Source: an uncultured Desulfatitalea sp. (GTDB taxonomy: Bacteria > Desulfobacterota > Desulfobacteria > Desulfobacterales > Desulfosarcinaceae). From it: a stretch of 64,000 bases of DNA. The notes beneath the pieces are model-generated. The model worked only from the letters and a program-made list of their open reading frames with translations. It made no database searches and was not told the DNA's origin. Positions 24,733 through 38,738 of the stretch are shown here, piece after piece. The position numbers and the translations under genes are program-made. The stretch covers positions 62,001 to 126,000 of the forward strand of contig CALMNL010000009.1 of assembly GCA_937868765.1 (NCBI GenBank), in the 5' to 3' direction. Every line of letters begins with the position of its first letter. The stretch's first letter is position 1.

Positions 24733-25248
24733 TCAGTTCAAGGTCACTACCGAATATCCCTGCGCCTGGTACCCGGCGATGGAGATGAAGCCGTTGCCCA
24801 CTCGATCCACTTCCGGCAGGAGGGTGGCGGGATCGACGCCCTGCACCTTCACGGCGAACAAGCAGACTTCCAGCTTCACGCCGTCTTTCTTCATTTGTCG
24901 GATCTTGTCGGCGAACTGTTCCAACGCTTCGAGGTCGGCGCCCTTGAAACCGGCATGGGCGGTGGAAATCAGTTTGACCGCAGGTCCGCGAAACACGATC
25001 ACTACCTGGGGCGGTTGCGGCAGCGAGCGCACGTTTTCATCTTCATATACGTTTTTCACCGCCCAGAAAACGCTGTTGGCTTTCCCGGGCATCCCCAGGC
25101 CCATATCGAACACCACCTTGACGCCCTTGACCCCAGTGAGGGCCGCATACTCCCCGGGCAGCGCGGGTGAGGCAACGAGCATAACGATGCAGGCCGCGAA
25201 AACGGCGGTGAAAGAATGTCGAAAAAGAGCATGGTGTCTCGGTTTCAT
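24733..25248 (-). CDS. Exported DsrE-like protein
   Basis: 171 residues with a signal peptide (basic start MKPRHHALFRH, hydrophobic core to about residue 32, ending ASPALPG). The mature part has the DsrE/F-like fold pattern: VKVVFDMGLG, VVIVFRGPAVKLIS, and KKDGVKLEVCLFAVKVQGV with one cysteine in the position often used for sulfur transfer. Members take part in sulfur trafficking or are of unknown role. GGAGGAG precedes the ATG at 25248. It lies downstream of parC with 48 bases between them. Confidence 0.75.
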   Translation of the reverse strand: MKPRHHALFRHSFTAVFAACIVMLVASPALPGEYAALTGVKGVKVVFDMGLGMPGKANSVFWAVKNVYEDENVRSLPQPPQVVIVFRGPAVKLISTAHAGFKGADLEALEQFADKIRQMKKDGVKLEVCLFAVKVQGVDPATLLPEVDRVGNGFISIAGYQAQGYSVVTLN

Positions 25249-25296
25249 GGCACTCCTCCTGGCTTTTGCCATACAGCAGATGGCTGCGGGCGGGCT

Positions 25297-27573
<2,277 letters not shown>

Positions 27574-27594
27574 GGGGGGTTCTCGCCTTTGCTT

Positions 27595-29559
<1,965 letters not shown>

Positions 29560-29680
29560 TCACCGGTTGCCGAAGGCACCTGCCTCCGTACTAATTCAGC
29601 GGCTCATAAGCCGCACGCCGGACGCCACGCTCTATACCATAAGCATGTCGTCCGGCAAGCTTTTAGCGCCGCCGCTCCGG

Positions 29681-31336
29681 CTACCCTTTGAACAGCCCCT
29701 GGTAACTCTGGCGCATGTCGCGTTTGAGGATCTTGCCCGTGGGGGTCTTGGGCAGGGCCTCGACGAAGAGCACCTTCTTGGGCACCTTGAACGGGGCGAG
29801 TTCCTTCTGGCACAGGGCCAGGATCTCCTGCTCGGTGATAGTCTCACCGGCCCGCGGCACCACCACGGCGGTGACGGCCTCCACCCACTTGGGATGGGGC
29901 ACCCCCACCACGGCCACTTCCTGGACGCGCTTGTCGAGATAGATGGCCTCCTCGACTTCACGGGTGGCCACGTTTTCGCCGCCGGTCTTGATCATGTCCT
30001 TCTTGCGGTCCACCACGGTGATGTAACGGTCCGGGTCCATGACGCCGATGTCGCCGGAATGGAACCAGCCGCCGAGCATGGCCGCCTCGGTTTTATCCGG
30101 GTCCTTGAAGTACATGATCATGGCATGGGGCCCTTTGCCGCAGATCTCGCCGGGCATTCCCGGGTCGGCGATGGGCCGGTTTTCCACATCCTCCAGGCGG
30201 GTTTCCATGTTCAGGCCGCCCATGCCGGCCGAGCCCAGCTTGGCCAGGGCGTCTTCGGCCTTGAGGATGGTGTGGTAGGGGGCCAGTTCGGTCTGTCCGT
30301 AGTAGTTGTAGACCTTGCAGCCGGGCAGGCGCGCCATGAGCTCTTTGAGTACCTCCACGGGCATGATCGAAGCGCCGTAGTAGCATTTGGTCAGGCAGGA
30401 GAGGTCGTGGCGGTCGAACTCGGGATGGCGCAGGATGCCGATCCACACCGTGGGCGGCGCGAAGAACATGTTGGCCCGGTAGCGATCGATGGTGGCCAGG
30501 ATCTGCCCGATGTCCGGGGTCATGAGGATATTGGTGCCGCCGGAAAGAAAAATGGGGTTCATGAAGACGTCGCGCTGGGCGCAGTGGTAGATGGGCAGGG
30601 CATTGACGTTGATGTCGGCGGCGGCATACCCGCCGTCGATGATGGCGCCCATGTACTGGGCCAGCAGGGCCTGGTTGCTGATGATCACGCCCTTGGGCAG
30701 GGACTCGGTGCCGCTGGTGTAGGTCATCTGGCAGGGGTCTTCGATGTGCAGCAGCACGTCCGGTTCGCTGGCCGGGGCTTTCTCCATCCAGGTATCGAAG
30801 GCCAGGAAGCGGCCGTCCTTCGGCGGCTGTCCCGCGCCCTGGTCGGACCACACCAAAGCCTTGACCGTGGGCATTTCACCCAGCACCTCGGCCACCAGGG
30901 GATAGAGGGCATCCTCGACGATGAAGACTTTGCTCTCCGAGTGGTTGATGCAGTAGGTGATATCCTTGCCGCGCAGCAGGTAGTTGATGGCCAGGTAGAC
31001 CGCGCCCAGCTTGCAGCAGCCCAGCCAGGTGAGCACGTGGTGGAGGGTGTTGTGGGCCAGGATGGCCACGCGATCGTACTTTTGCACGCCCAGCCCGGCC
31101 AGGGCATTGGCCGTGCGGTTGGCGGCCGCTTCCAGCTGGGCGTAGGTCAGGGTCCGATCGCCGAAGATCAGCGCCGGCTTGTCCGGATAATGGTAGGCGC
31201 TGCGGCGCACCATGTCGGCGATCACCCAGCGGTTGACCCGGTTGTAACGGTTCATCAAAAACGCTAGGTTTTCCTGGTTCAGGAAATTGAAGCGTTCGCG
31301 CTCCTCCTGGTTCAACGGTCGCATAGGGCCCGGCAT
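29681..31336 (-). CDS. AMP-forming acyl-CoA synthetase with altered P-loop
   Basis: 551 residues of the ANL superfamily. The phosphate-binding loop reads MTYTSGTESLPKGVIISN instead of the usual YTSGTTGxPKG; this keeps the Ser/Thr-rich part and the Lys, so activity is likely. Other motifs are intact: YNYYGQTELAP, GGWFHSGDIGVMD, VDRKKDMIKTGGENV and PKTPTGKILKRDM. AAGGAGG precedes the ATG. It probably activates a fatty or aromatic acid. It follows parE in the same direction but is 344 bases upstream of nothing related, so it is likely its own unit. Confidence 0.9.
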   Translation of the reverse strand: MPGPMRPLNQEERERFNFLNQENLAFLMNRYNRVNRWVIADMVRRSAYHYPDKPALIFGDRTLTYAQLEAAANRTANALAGLGVQKYDRVAILAHNTLHHVLTWLGCCKLGAVYLAINYLLRGKDITYCINHSESKVFIVEDALYPLVAEVLGEMPTVKALVWSDQGAGQPPKDGRFLAFDTWMEKAPASEPDVLLHIEDPCQMTYTSGTESLPKGVIISNQALLAQYMGAIIDGGYAAADINVNALPIYHCAQRDVFMNPIFLSGGTNILMTPDIGQILATIDRYRANMFFAPPTVWIGILRHPEFDRHDLSCLTKCYYGASIMPVEVLKELMARLPGCKVYNYYGQTELAPYHTILKAEDALAKLGSAGMGGLNMETRLEDVENRPIADPGMPGEICGKGPHAMIMYFKDPDKTEAAMLGGWFHSGDIGVMDPDRYITVVDRKKDMIKTGGENVATREVEEAIYLDKRVQEVAVVGVPHPKWVEAVTAVVVPRAGETITEQEILALCQKELAPFKVPKKVLFVEALPKTPTGKILKRDMRQSYQGLFKG

Positions 31337-31494
31337 GATTGCCTCCTTGGTTGGGGGTTGGCGGGGATGGACGTTTTTGATCGAATGTAGCCCTACCGAT
31401 GGCCGGGGTCAACCGCTTCCAAGGCCCCCCGGGCTTTGGGCTTGTATTTGTGATATCCTGGATATACGCTCGATGAAAATTTAAGGTGGCAGCC

Positions 31495-34400
31495 ATGATG
31501 CGAGGATGGTTCGAAACTGAGAGGGCGGGAAAACGCGGGGTTCACGGCCTCTGTTTCCTGGTGGTGCTTCTGGCCGCGCTCCTCGGGACGGCAGCTTCCG
31601 CCGGGGCTGAATACCTGCCCATCAAAATCGGCGTTCTGGCCATCCGGGGACCGGAGCAGTGCCTGAAGAGCTGGTCGCCCACGGCGGAATATCTCGCCCA
31701 ACAGCTCGGCGGCCGGCCGGTGGTCATCGTGCCCCTGACCCACGAGCGGATCTATCCTGCGGCCAAAAACGGCGAGGTCGATTTTATTCTGGCCAACTCC
31801 GCCTTTTACGTCGGGCTGGAACACTGGTTCCAGGCCAAACGCATCGTGACGCTCAAAGAACGGCGGGCCGGCGGGGTCTACACCCAGTACGGCGGCGTCA
31901 TTTTCTGCCGCAACGATCGCGCCGATATCCGCTCTTTGAAGGATCTCGAGGGCAAATCGTTCATGGCCGTTTCCGAAAACTCACTGGGCGGCTGGTACAT
32001 GGCCTGGCGCGAATTCAAGGAACACGGCCTGGATCCCTATCGTGATTTCAAGTCGCTGCAGTTCATGGGAACCCATGATGAGGTCGTATTTGCGGTGCGC
32101 GACCGGCGGGTGGACGCGGGCACGGTGCGCACCGGCACCCTGGAAGAACTCTCCGCCGAAGGCAAGATCGACCCGGCCGAATTTTATGTGTTTCCCAGCC
32201 TCCATCCCCGGGATGAGGCTTCGCATTATTACATCACCACGCGGGAGTACCCGGGCTGGCCCATGGCCGCCTTGAAACACATCCCCGACGACCTGGCCAA
32301 AGAGGTGGCCGTGGCCCTCATGCAGATGCCGGCCGATGCGCCGGCCGCCAGAGCGGCGGAGTGCGCCGGCTGGACCATCCCGCTCAACTACCAGCCGGTC
32401 CACGACTGCCTGAAGGTTCTGATGGTCGGTCCCTACGCGGCGTTGGCGCAGATCACTTTCAAGGACGTGCTGCAGAAATACGGGCATTGGATTTTTTTCG
32501 CGGTGGCCGCCTTCTGCTCCCTGGCCGCCTTTACCGGTGTCATCCTGCGCCTGAACAGCCGCATCCGAAGCGTCAACGCGCGCCTGAAAACCGAGATAAA
32601 TCTGCGCAAACAGAAGGACCGGGAGCTGCAAGCGGCCAAAGAAGTGGCCGAAGCAGCCACCCGGGCCAAGAGCGAATTTCTGGCCAACATGAGCCATGAG
32701 ATCCGCACGCCCATGAACGGCGTGATCGCCGCCAGCGACCTGGCGCTGGCCGAAGCGCTGCCCCCCAAGATCGAGAACTATCTGAAAATCATCCATAGCT
32801 CCGCCTACTCGCTGCTGGGCATCATCAACGACATCCTCGATTTTTCCAAGATCGAAGCCGGCAAGTTCGAATTCATCGAGCGGACATTCGGGTTGCACGA
32901 GGTTTTCGACCGGGTCATGGAGCTGTTTTTCAGCAAGGCGGCCGAAAAGGGGATCGAACTGCTGGTGGATTGCCATCCGGATACGCCCAAGGTTTTCAAG
33001 GGCGATCCGCTGCGTCTGCAGCAGATCTTGACCAACCTGGTGAGCAACGCCGTCAAGTTCACCGACGAGGGCGTGATCGTGGTGAGCGTCAAACCGGCCC
33101 AGTCCCCGGCGGACGAGGCCAAGCTTGACTTTTCCGTGAAAGACACGGGCGTGGGGATCGCTGCCGAATACCGGGATCGGCTCTTCCAGCCTTTCAGCCA
33201 GGCCGATACGTCGTCCACCCGCCGATATGAGGGCACCGGCCTGGGGTTGAGCATCTGCAAGCAGCTGGTGAGTCTGATGGGCGGCGAGATCGGGGTGGAG
33301 AGCGAGCCGGGCGGAGGCAGTACTTTCTTCTTCTCGGTGCGGCTCAAGCGAGCGCCCGACAAGCGCGTCGAAAGGCAGTTGGTGCCCCCGGACATCGAGG
33401 GCTTGAACGTCCTGGTGGTCGACGACCTGGCCGACAGCCGCATCGTCATGCGCAAGATGCTCGAGTCCATGGGCTTCCGAGTGGAGACCTTGGAATCCGG
33501 CGAGCAGGCCCTGGACCGGCTGGAAGACAACATGCTGCGCAACAATCCCATCGAGCTGATCATGATGGACTGGAAGATGACCGGGATGGACGGGATCGAG
33601 ACCGCCCGAAAGATCCGCCAGGAGCTGAAGTTGACCATGCCCATCATCATGATGACCGCCTTCGGCAGGGACGAACAGCGCATGCAGGCCGAAAAGACAG
33701 GCATCAACGGATTCTTGGTCAAGCCGATCTATCCCTCGACCCTGTTCGACGCCATCATGGATGGCTTCGGCAAGGAGGGCCTCAGGAGCGGCGCGCGCAA
33801 GCAGCAATTCACCACCCGGGCTTCGATGTACCGCAAACCGTTGAAGGGCGCGCGCATTCTTGTGGCCGAAGACAACCCCACCAACCAGCAGGTGGCCCGG
33901 GCGATCCTGGAAGGGGCCGGCCTCCAGGTGACCATCGTCAACAATGGCGAGGCGGCCGTCGAGGCGGTCCGCAACGCGGCGTTCGACGCCGTGCTGATGG
34001 ATATCCAGATGCCGAAAATGAACGGCTACGAAGCCACGCGTCTGATCCGCCAATCGCCCCGGGGCCGCACGATTCCCATCGCCGCCATGACGGCCCACGC
34101 CATGAAAGGCGACGAGGAAAAGTGCCTGGAAGCCGGCATGGACGGCTACATCGCCAAGCCCATCCAGCAGGATCGCCTGTTCCAGACCCTGTGGCGGATG
34201 TTGCGGCCCCGCACGGAGGGGGCCTCGCTTGTTTCCGACAAAGACGACGCCCCACCCGATGCCGACACCGGCATGCTTCCGGACCGGCTTCCCGGCATCG
34301 ATATTGCCGCGACCCTGGCGAGTTCGGGTATCGATCCGGCCACATTTGCCCGAATCCTTTCAGGCTTTCTGGCCGATAACCGCAATACGGCCGGCGCCTT

Positions 34401-34887
34401 CGAGCGCGCCCTGGCCGACGGAGACCTTGACACCCTGCGCCGGTTGGCCCACAGTCTCAAGGGCAGCGCGGGGAACATCGGCGCCGACGATCTGCGCGCT
34501 GCGGCCGACGCCCTCGAAGATGCCGGCCGGCAGAGCGCCGCAGCACAGATGGATCGCGCCCGAATGGAAGATCTGGTCCGGAAGGTGACCGATGCCCTTC
34601 AACAGCTGCTGCACTCCCTGCAATCCCTGGAAACGCCCGAGCCGGAGGCACCCGCGGCCGACGCCGCCGGGCAGGGCGGCCCCTGCTTCGCAGAGCTGCT
34701 GGCGCGGCTGACCGGTGCCGTGGACCGCGCCGACCCGGAACAGATCGCGGCGGTCATGCCGGATTTCCGCCGGCAGGCGATCGCATCCGGGCGGATGGAC
34801 CGTGCCGCGCTGGCATCCCTGGAAGAGAAGATCGGCCGCTATGACTACGACCCGGCGCTGGAACTGCTTCGAAAGATAAGCCCATGA
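31495..34887 (+). CDS. PhnD-like sensor hybrid histidine kinase with two receivers and Hpt
   Basis: 1130 residues. Signal peptide/anchor about 14-35, then a PhnD-type periplasmic binding domain (about 38-290; [29 protein letters not shown]). A membrane helix lies near 331-352, HisKA with His401 in [12 protein letters not shown], then HATPase to about 620. REC1 has Asp692 in [11 protein letters not shown]2 Asp836 in LMDIQMPK, and Hpt His986 in [11 protein letters not shown]. This is a BarA/EvgS-type phosphorelay with an oxyanion/phosphonate-like ligand domain as input. A GTG at 31486 could also start it; AAGGTGG favours the ATG at 31495. The stop overlaps the next gene by 4 bases. Confidence 0.93.
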   Translation: MMRGWFETERAGKRGVHGLCFLVVLLAALLGTAASAGAEYLPIKIGVLAIRGPEQCLKSWSPTAEYLAQQLGGRPVVIVPLTHERIYPAAKNGEVDFILANSAFYVGLEHWFQAKRIVTLKERRAGGVYTQYGGVIFCRNDRADIRSLKDLEGKSFMAVSENSLGGWYMAWREFKEHGLDPYRDFKSLQFMGTHDEVVFAVRDRRVDAGTVRTGTLEELSAEGKIDPAEFYVFPSLHPRDEASHYYITTREYPGWPMAALKHIPDDLAKEVAVALMQMPADAPAARAAECAGWTIPLNYQPVHDCLKVLMVGPYAALAQITFKDVLQKYGHWIFFAVAAFCSLAAFTGVILRLNSRIRSVNARLKTEINLRKQKDRELQAAKEVAEAATRAKSEFLANMSHEIRTPMNGVIAASDLALAEALPPKIENYLKIIHSSAYSLLGIINDILDFSKIEAGKFEFIERTFGLHEVFDRVMELFFSKAAEKGIELLVDCHPDTPKVFKGDPLRLQQILTNLVSNAVKFTDEGVIVVSVKPAQSPADEAKLDFSVKDTGVGIAAEYRDRLFQPFSQADTSSTRRYEGTGLGLSICKQLVSLMGGEIGVESEPGGGSTFFFSVRLKRAPDKRVERQLVPPDIEGLNVLVVDDLADSRIVMRKMLESMGFRVETLESGEQALDRLEDNMLRNNPIELIMMDWKMTGMDGIETARKIRQELKLTMPIIMMTAFGRDEQRMQAEKTGINGFLVKPIYPSTLFDAIMDGFGKEGLRSGARKQQFTTRASMYRKPLKGARILVAEDNPTNQQVARAILEGAGLQVTIVNNGEAAVEAVRNAAFDAVLMDIQMPKMNGYEATRLIRQSPRGRTIPIAAMTAHAMKGDEEKCLEAGMDGYIAKPIQQDRLFQTLWRMLRPRTEGASLVSDKDDAPPDADTGMLPDRLPGIDIAATLASSGIDPATFARILSGFLADNRNTAGAFERALADGDLDTLRRLAHSLKGSAGNIGADDLRAAADALEDAGRQSAAAQMDRARMEDLVRKVTDALQQLLHSLQSLETPEPEAPAADAAGQGGPCFAELLARLTGAVDRADPEQIAAVMPDFRRQAIASGRMDRAALASLEEKIGRYDYDPALELLRKISP

Positions 34888-35951
34888 CGGAAAATGTTTC
34901 AAAAGATACCCGGCCCCTGATTCTGATAGTCGACGACAATGCCACCAATATCGACCTGCTGGTCAACACCCTCAAGGCCGAGCACCGCCTGGGCATCGCC
35001 AAGAACGGTCCCAAGGCACTGGAGATCGCGGCCAGGCAACAACCGGACCTGGTGCTGCTGGATATCATGATGCCGGAGATGGACGGCTACGAAGTGTGCC
35101 GGCGGCTGAAAGCCGACCCGCAAACCGCCGCCGTTCCCGTGATCTTCATCACCGCCTTGAGCGAGACCGGCGACAAGACCCGCGGCTTTGCGCTGGGCGC
35201 GGTGGATTACATCACCAAGCCGTTTCAGGCCGCGGAAGTCATGGCCCGCGTGCGCACGCATCTTTCCCTGGCGGAGATGCGCCGGCAGTTGGCCGCATAT
35301 AATGTGGTTCTCGAAGAGAAAGTCGAGCGCAAAACGGCCGAGATCCGCAGCATTCTCGAAGCCAGCATCCGGGCCATGACTTTCATGGTGGAGATCCGCG
35401 ACCCTTACACGGCCGGTCACCAGCAGCGGGTGGCGCAGCTGGCCTGCGCCATCGCCCGGAAGATGAGGCTTTCGCCGGACGCCATCAAAGGGATTCGCAT
35501 CGCCGCGCTGCTGCACGACGTGGGCAAGATCCGCATCCCCGTCTCCATCCTCAGCCGCTCCGGCCAGCTCCTGGACGCCGAGTTTCAAATGCTCAAGATT
35601 CATCCCCAGGTGAGTTACGAGATTTTGAAAACCATTCCCTTCCCCTGGCCGGTGGCCCAGATGGCCTATCAGCACCATGAACGGCTGGACGGCTCCGGTT
35701 ATCCCCTGGGGTTGACTGCCGCGCAAATACTGCCGGAGGCCAAGATCCTGGCCGTGGCCGACACCACCGAAGCCAACAGCTCCTACCGCCCCTATCGGCC
35801 GGCCCACGGCATCGAAGCGGCCTTGCTGCTGATCGAGGAGCAGAAGGGAACGCGGTACGACGCCGACGTGGTGGCGGCGTGTCTGGAACTGTTCCGGCAT
35901 GAAAATTTCACATTCGATTACGGCGCGGGAAACAAGGCGCCTTCGACGTAA
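34884..35951 (+). CDS. Response regulator with HD-GYP domain (cyclic-di-GMP phosphodiesterase)
   Basis: 355 residues. The receiver domain has LIVDDN and phospho-acceptor Asp60 in [11 protein letters not shown] linker helix ([18 protein letters not shown]) leads into an HD-GYP domain with [11 protein letters not shown] and [14 protein letters not shown]. The start overlaps the stop of the PhnD-sensor kinase (ATGA), so the two are translated together and almost certainly form one phosphorelay: ligand sensing at the membrane controlling cyclic-di-GMP breakdown. Confidence 0.93.
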   Translation: MTENVSKDTRPLILIVDDNATNIDLLVNTLKAEHRLGIAKNGPKALEIAARQQPDLVLLDIMMPEMDGYEVCRRLKADPQTAAVPVIFITALSETGDKTRGFALGAVDYITKPFQAAEVMARVRTHLSLAEMRRQLAAYNVVLEEKVERKTAEIRSILEASIRAMTFMVEIRDPYTAGHQQRVAQLACAIARKMRLSPDAIKGIRIAALLHDVGKIRIPVSILSRSGQLLDAEFQMLKIHPQVSYEILKTIPFPWPVAQMAYQHHERLDGSGYPLGLTAAQILPEAKILAVADTTEANSSYRPYRPAHGIEAALLLIEEQKGTRYDADVVAACLELFRHENFTFDYGAGNKAPST

Positions 35952-35982
35952 AAGGATAGATGGGCAACCCAGATTGGGAGGC

Positions 35983-36606
35983 ATGGACACGATGGTACCC
36001 TTGATCTTCTTTACCGTGATTTTGATCTTCGCAGCGATCGGCTGGCTGTTGGGCACCTACAACCGCTTCATCAAGTACAGGAACAAGATCGAGGAAACCT
36101 GGAGCGCCATCGATGTGGCCTTGAAGCGCCGTCATAATCTGATCCCCAATTTGATCGGCGCCATCGAAGGATACAGCCAGCACGAAGCCAGATTGCTCGG
36201 CGCCGGAAAGGCTTACGCGCCGCGTGCCGGCACGCCCGCCAGCCGCATGGAAGCGGAGAGCCAGGTCTCCATGTCCCTGACCGGGCTCCTGGCTCTGGCC
36301 GAGGCCTATCCGGACTTGAAGGCCAGCGCCAATTTCATCGCCCTGCAGAACAGTCTGAACGAGGTCGAAGAAGATATCCAGAAGGCCCGGAATCGCTACA
36401 ACAGTTTCGTGGGCCGGTTCAACACCCTGGTGGAATCCTTCCCGGCCCGGCTGATCGCACGCAAGGCAGGATTCGAAAAGCAGAACTATTTCACGCTGGA
36501 CCTGGCGACCCAACGGGAACTGCCGCCGGTGGACTTCTCCACTGCGCGCGCCGTCGCCGGTCCTTCGCCGGAATCGAACAAGAACCAGAAAGCGGATTTG
36601 GGTTGA
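35983..36606 (+). CDS. LemA family protein
   Basis: 207 residues. One N-terminal helix (about 4-22, VPLIFFTVILIFAAIGWLLG), then the long helical bundle with the family pattern IEETWSAIDVALKRRHNLIPNL and NSLNEVEEDIQKARNRYNS. GGGAGG lies just upstream of the ATG. LemA proteins are membrane-anchored, of unclear role. The usual TPM-domain partner is absent; the next gene starts inside its stop codon (TTGA). Confidence 0.9.
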   Translation: MDTMVPLIFFTVILIFAAIGWLLGTYNRFIKYRNKIEETWSAIDVALKRRHNLIPNLIGAIEGYSQHEARLLGAGKAYAPRAGTPASRMEAESQVSMSLTGLLALAEAYPDLKASANFIALQNSLNEVEEDIQKARNRYNSFVGRFNTLVESFPARLIARKAGFEKQNYFTLDLATQRELPPVDFSTARAVAGPSPESNKNQKADLG

Positions 36607-37547
36607 ATTCGGCCGCACGCCCATATCTTTTCCCCCTGCAAACCGATCAGGTCGACTGTTACGACCAGGACGGCATTTTCGTTACCTGCCGCGATACCGG
36701 GCAGGATGCCGCAATGCCCAAGAAGCGTTTGCCGCCATCCCGACAACGTTTTCAGATTTTCGGCCAGGTCGTCGAAGACACATTCACCGGCGCCATCTGG
36801 ACCAAGAATGCCAACCCGGCCGAGTTTCCCCTGAGCTGGCATGAGGCCCGGCGCTTCGCAGCCGATCTGCGCTCAAGCCGCGCCTTCGGCCGCAGCGATT
36901 GGCAGCTTCCCTCCCGCCGGCTGCTCTTTGCGTTGATCAGCCATCAGCAGGTCAACCCGGCCCTCGGCGAGGGTCACCCTTTCGAAGCGGTCTTCCCCGG
37001 CTATTACTGGACCGGGGAAAGCTGCCATCGGCTAGCAAACCAGGCGTGGTATATCCATCTGGGGGGTGGGCGGGTGCACCGGGGCATGAAGCAGGGCGCC
37101 TACCTGGTTTGGCCGGTCGCCATGCCCGAGGCCGCCGGCATCATGGAAACGGGTGAAGGGCCGGCGCGTTTTGCCGTCCAAAAGGCGGGTATCTTCGATT
37201 CCCACACCGGATTGACCTGGAGCCGGGATGCCGATCCGGCCGGCGGTCCTTCGACCTGGCAGCAGGCCCTGTCCGCGGTGCAGGCGCTCAATCAAGCCGG
37301 CTGGCAGGGACACACCGACTGGCGCATGCCCAATATCAGGGAGTTGGAAAGCCTGGTCTGTCTTCGATCCCATTCACCGGCATTGCCCGCGGACCATCCC
37401 TTCGTCCGTGTCCGCGACGCCTACTGGTCGTCGACCACCAGCGTATACGAGCCGCGTTATGCCTGGGCCCTCTACATTCAAGACGGCATTGTGGGCGTGG
37501 CGTTCAAGCCCAGCGTCGAGTTCCATCTCTGGCCGGTGTATGGATGA
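36603..37547 (+). CDS. Lcl/DUF1566 domain protein
   Basis: 314 residues with two copies of a DUF1566 (Lcl C-terminal) type repeat. Copy 1 runs from DTFTGAIWTKNA to GYYWTGE; copy 2 runs from DSHTGLTWSRDAD to DAYWSSTTSVYE. Shared elements are WHEA/WQQA, SDWQLPS/TDWRMPN and a final W-P. The fold occurs in surface adhesins and lectin-like proteins, but there is no signal peptide here, so its location is uncertain. It starts at a TTG overlapping the LemA stop (TTGA). Confidence 0.8.
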   Translation: MNSAARPYLFPLQTDQVDCYDQDGIFVTCRDTGQDAAMPKKRLPPSRQRFQIFGQVVEDTFTGAIWTKNANPAEFPLSWHEARRFAADLRSSRAFGRSDWQLPSRRLLFALISHQQVNPALGEGHPFEAVFPGYYWTGESCHRLANQAWYIHLGGGRVHRGMKQGAYLVWPVAMPEAAGIMETGEGPARFAVQKAGIFDSHTGLTWSRDADPAGGPSTWQQALSAVQALNQAGWQGHTDWRMPNIRELESLVCLRSHSPALPADHPFVRVRDAYWSSTTSVYEPRYAWALYIQDGIVGVAFKPSVEFHLWPVYG

Positions 37548-37581
37548 CGGCCGCACCCGGTCGATGTGGCCGTATCTTCCG

Positions 37582-38406
37582 TTAGTCGGCCTTGGCGTGC
37601 TGGTAAACATGCACATCCCGCTGGGGGTAGGGGATGGTGATGGCGTTGGCATCGAAGGCCTTCTTGACCTTCTCGGTAATATCGAAATAGACTGACCAGT
37701 AATCTTGCGCGGTGGTCCACGGCCGGACCACGAAATCGACACTGCTTTCACCCAGCCCCGCCAGGGCGATCTGGGGCGGGGGGTCCTTGAGGATGCGGCT
37801 GTCGTTGGCCAGAACCTCGGCGATGACTTTCTTGGCTTTGTCGATGTCATCCTGGTAGCCGATGCCGAAGGTCAGGTCCACGCGGCGGGTTCCCTTGGCG
37901 GTGTAATTGACGATGTTGTCGCTGGTCAATTTGGCATTGGGGACGATGACGGTCTTGTTGTCGGGTGTTTTGAGAGTGGTGGTGAAGATATGAATCTCTT
38001 CCACCGTGCCCCCCACGCCGGCGCCTTCGATATAGTCGTTCACCCGGAACGGCTTGAAAATGATCATCAGAAATCCTGCGGCGAAATTGGCCAGCGACCC
38101 CTGGAGGGCGAGGCCGATGGCCAGGCCGGCGGCGCCCAGCACGGCGATGAAGGAAGTGGTTTGAATCCCCAACTGGCTCAGGGCGGCCAGCACCACGAAT
38201 ACGAGCAAGGCGATGTAGACCAGGCTCCCGGTGAAACTGCTGACCGTGGGGTCGATATCGGCCTTGCCCATGAGACGTCGGGTAATGCTGCTGATCAGCC
38301 TGGCCACCCAGCGCCCCACGACCAGAATGGCGATGGCGGCAATCACCTTGAGTCCGTAAAACGTCATGACCTCCCACATCTTCGGCAACAGTTGATTCAG
38401 ATCCAT
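37582..38406 (-). CDS. mscS: Small-conductance mechanosensitive channel
   Basis: 274 residues, the E. coli MscS size. Three helices lie at about 17-35, 58-80 and 85-108; the pore-lining helix includes VLGAAGLAIGLALQGSLANFAAG, and the beta domain FKPFRVNDYIEGAGVGGTVEEI follows. The C-terminal alpha/beta domain ends QRDVHVYQ. AGGAGAAA precedes the ATG at 38406. It releases solutes on hypo-osmotic shock. It converges on the DUF1566 gene, 34 bases away. Confidence 0.93.
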   Translation of the reverse strand: MDLNQLLPKMWEVMTFYGLKVIAAIAILVVGRWVARLISSITRRLMGKADIDPTVSSFTGSLVYIALLVFVVLAALSQLGIQTTSFIAVLGAAGLAIGLALQGSLANFAAGFLMIIFKPFRVNDYIEGAGVGGTVEEIHIFTTTLKTPDNKTVIVPNAKLTSDNIVNYTAKGTRRVDLTFGIGYQDDIDKAKKVIAEVLANDSRILKDPPPQIALAGLGESSVDFVVRPWTTAQDYWSVYFDITEKVKKAFDANAITIPYPQRDVHVYQHAKAD

Positions 38407-38738
38407 GCTTGTTTCTCCTGTCTTGAAAGGGTTTGCGGGTCCATGCCCAAACATGATGGTCCAACGGTCCGTCCGGCTGCCGGGGTGAAGGTCAAGGCCG
38501 TCAGGGGCGTCACTTGGACGTCGGCTGCGGTTTCGTACCGTTTAAGGCATCGTTCAAGGGGCATCGGGTTCACCTGGTTGAGATTTGGATTGCATATGCC
38601 GGAAGGCATCGCGGTGACGGTCAGACATAACCGCGCCCCAGGATATTTAACAACCCTTTTTTTTCGGGCCATCTTGGATTAAGGTGTTGCGTGGGTACTG
38701 TTCTGAGACTGGCAAGCAAATCGAGAGGAGCGCTAAAG

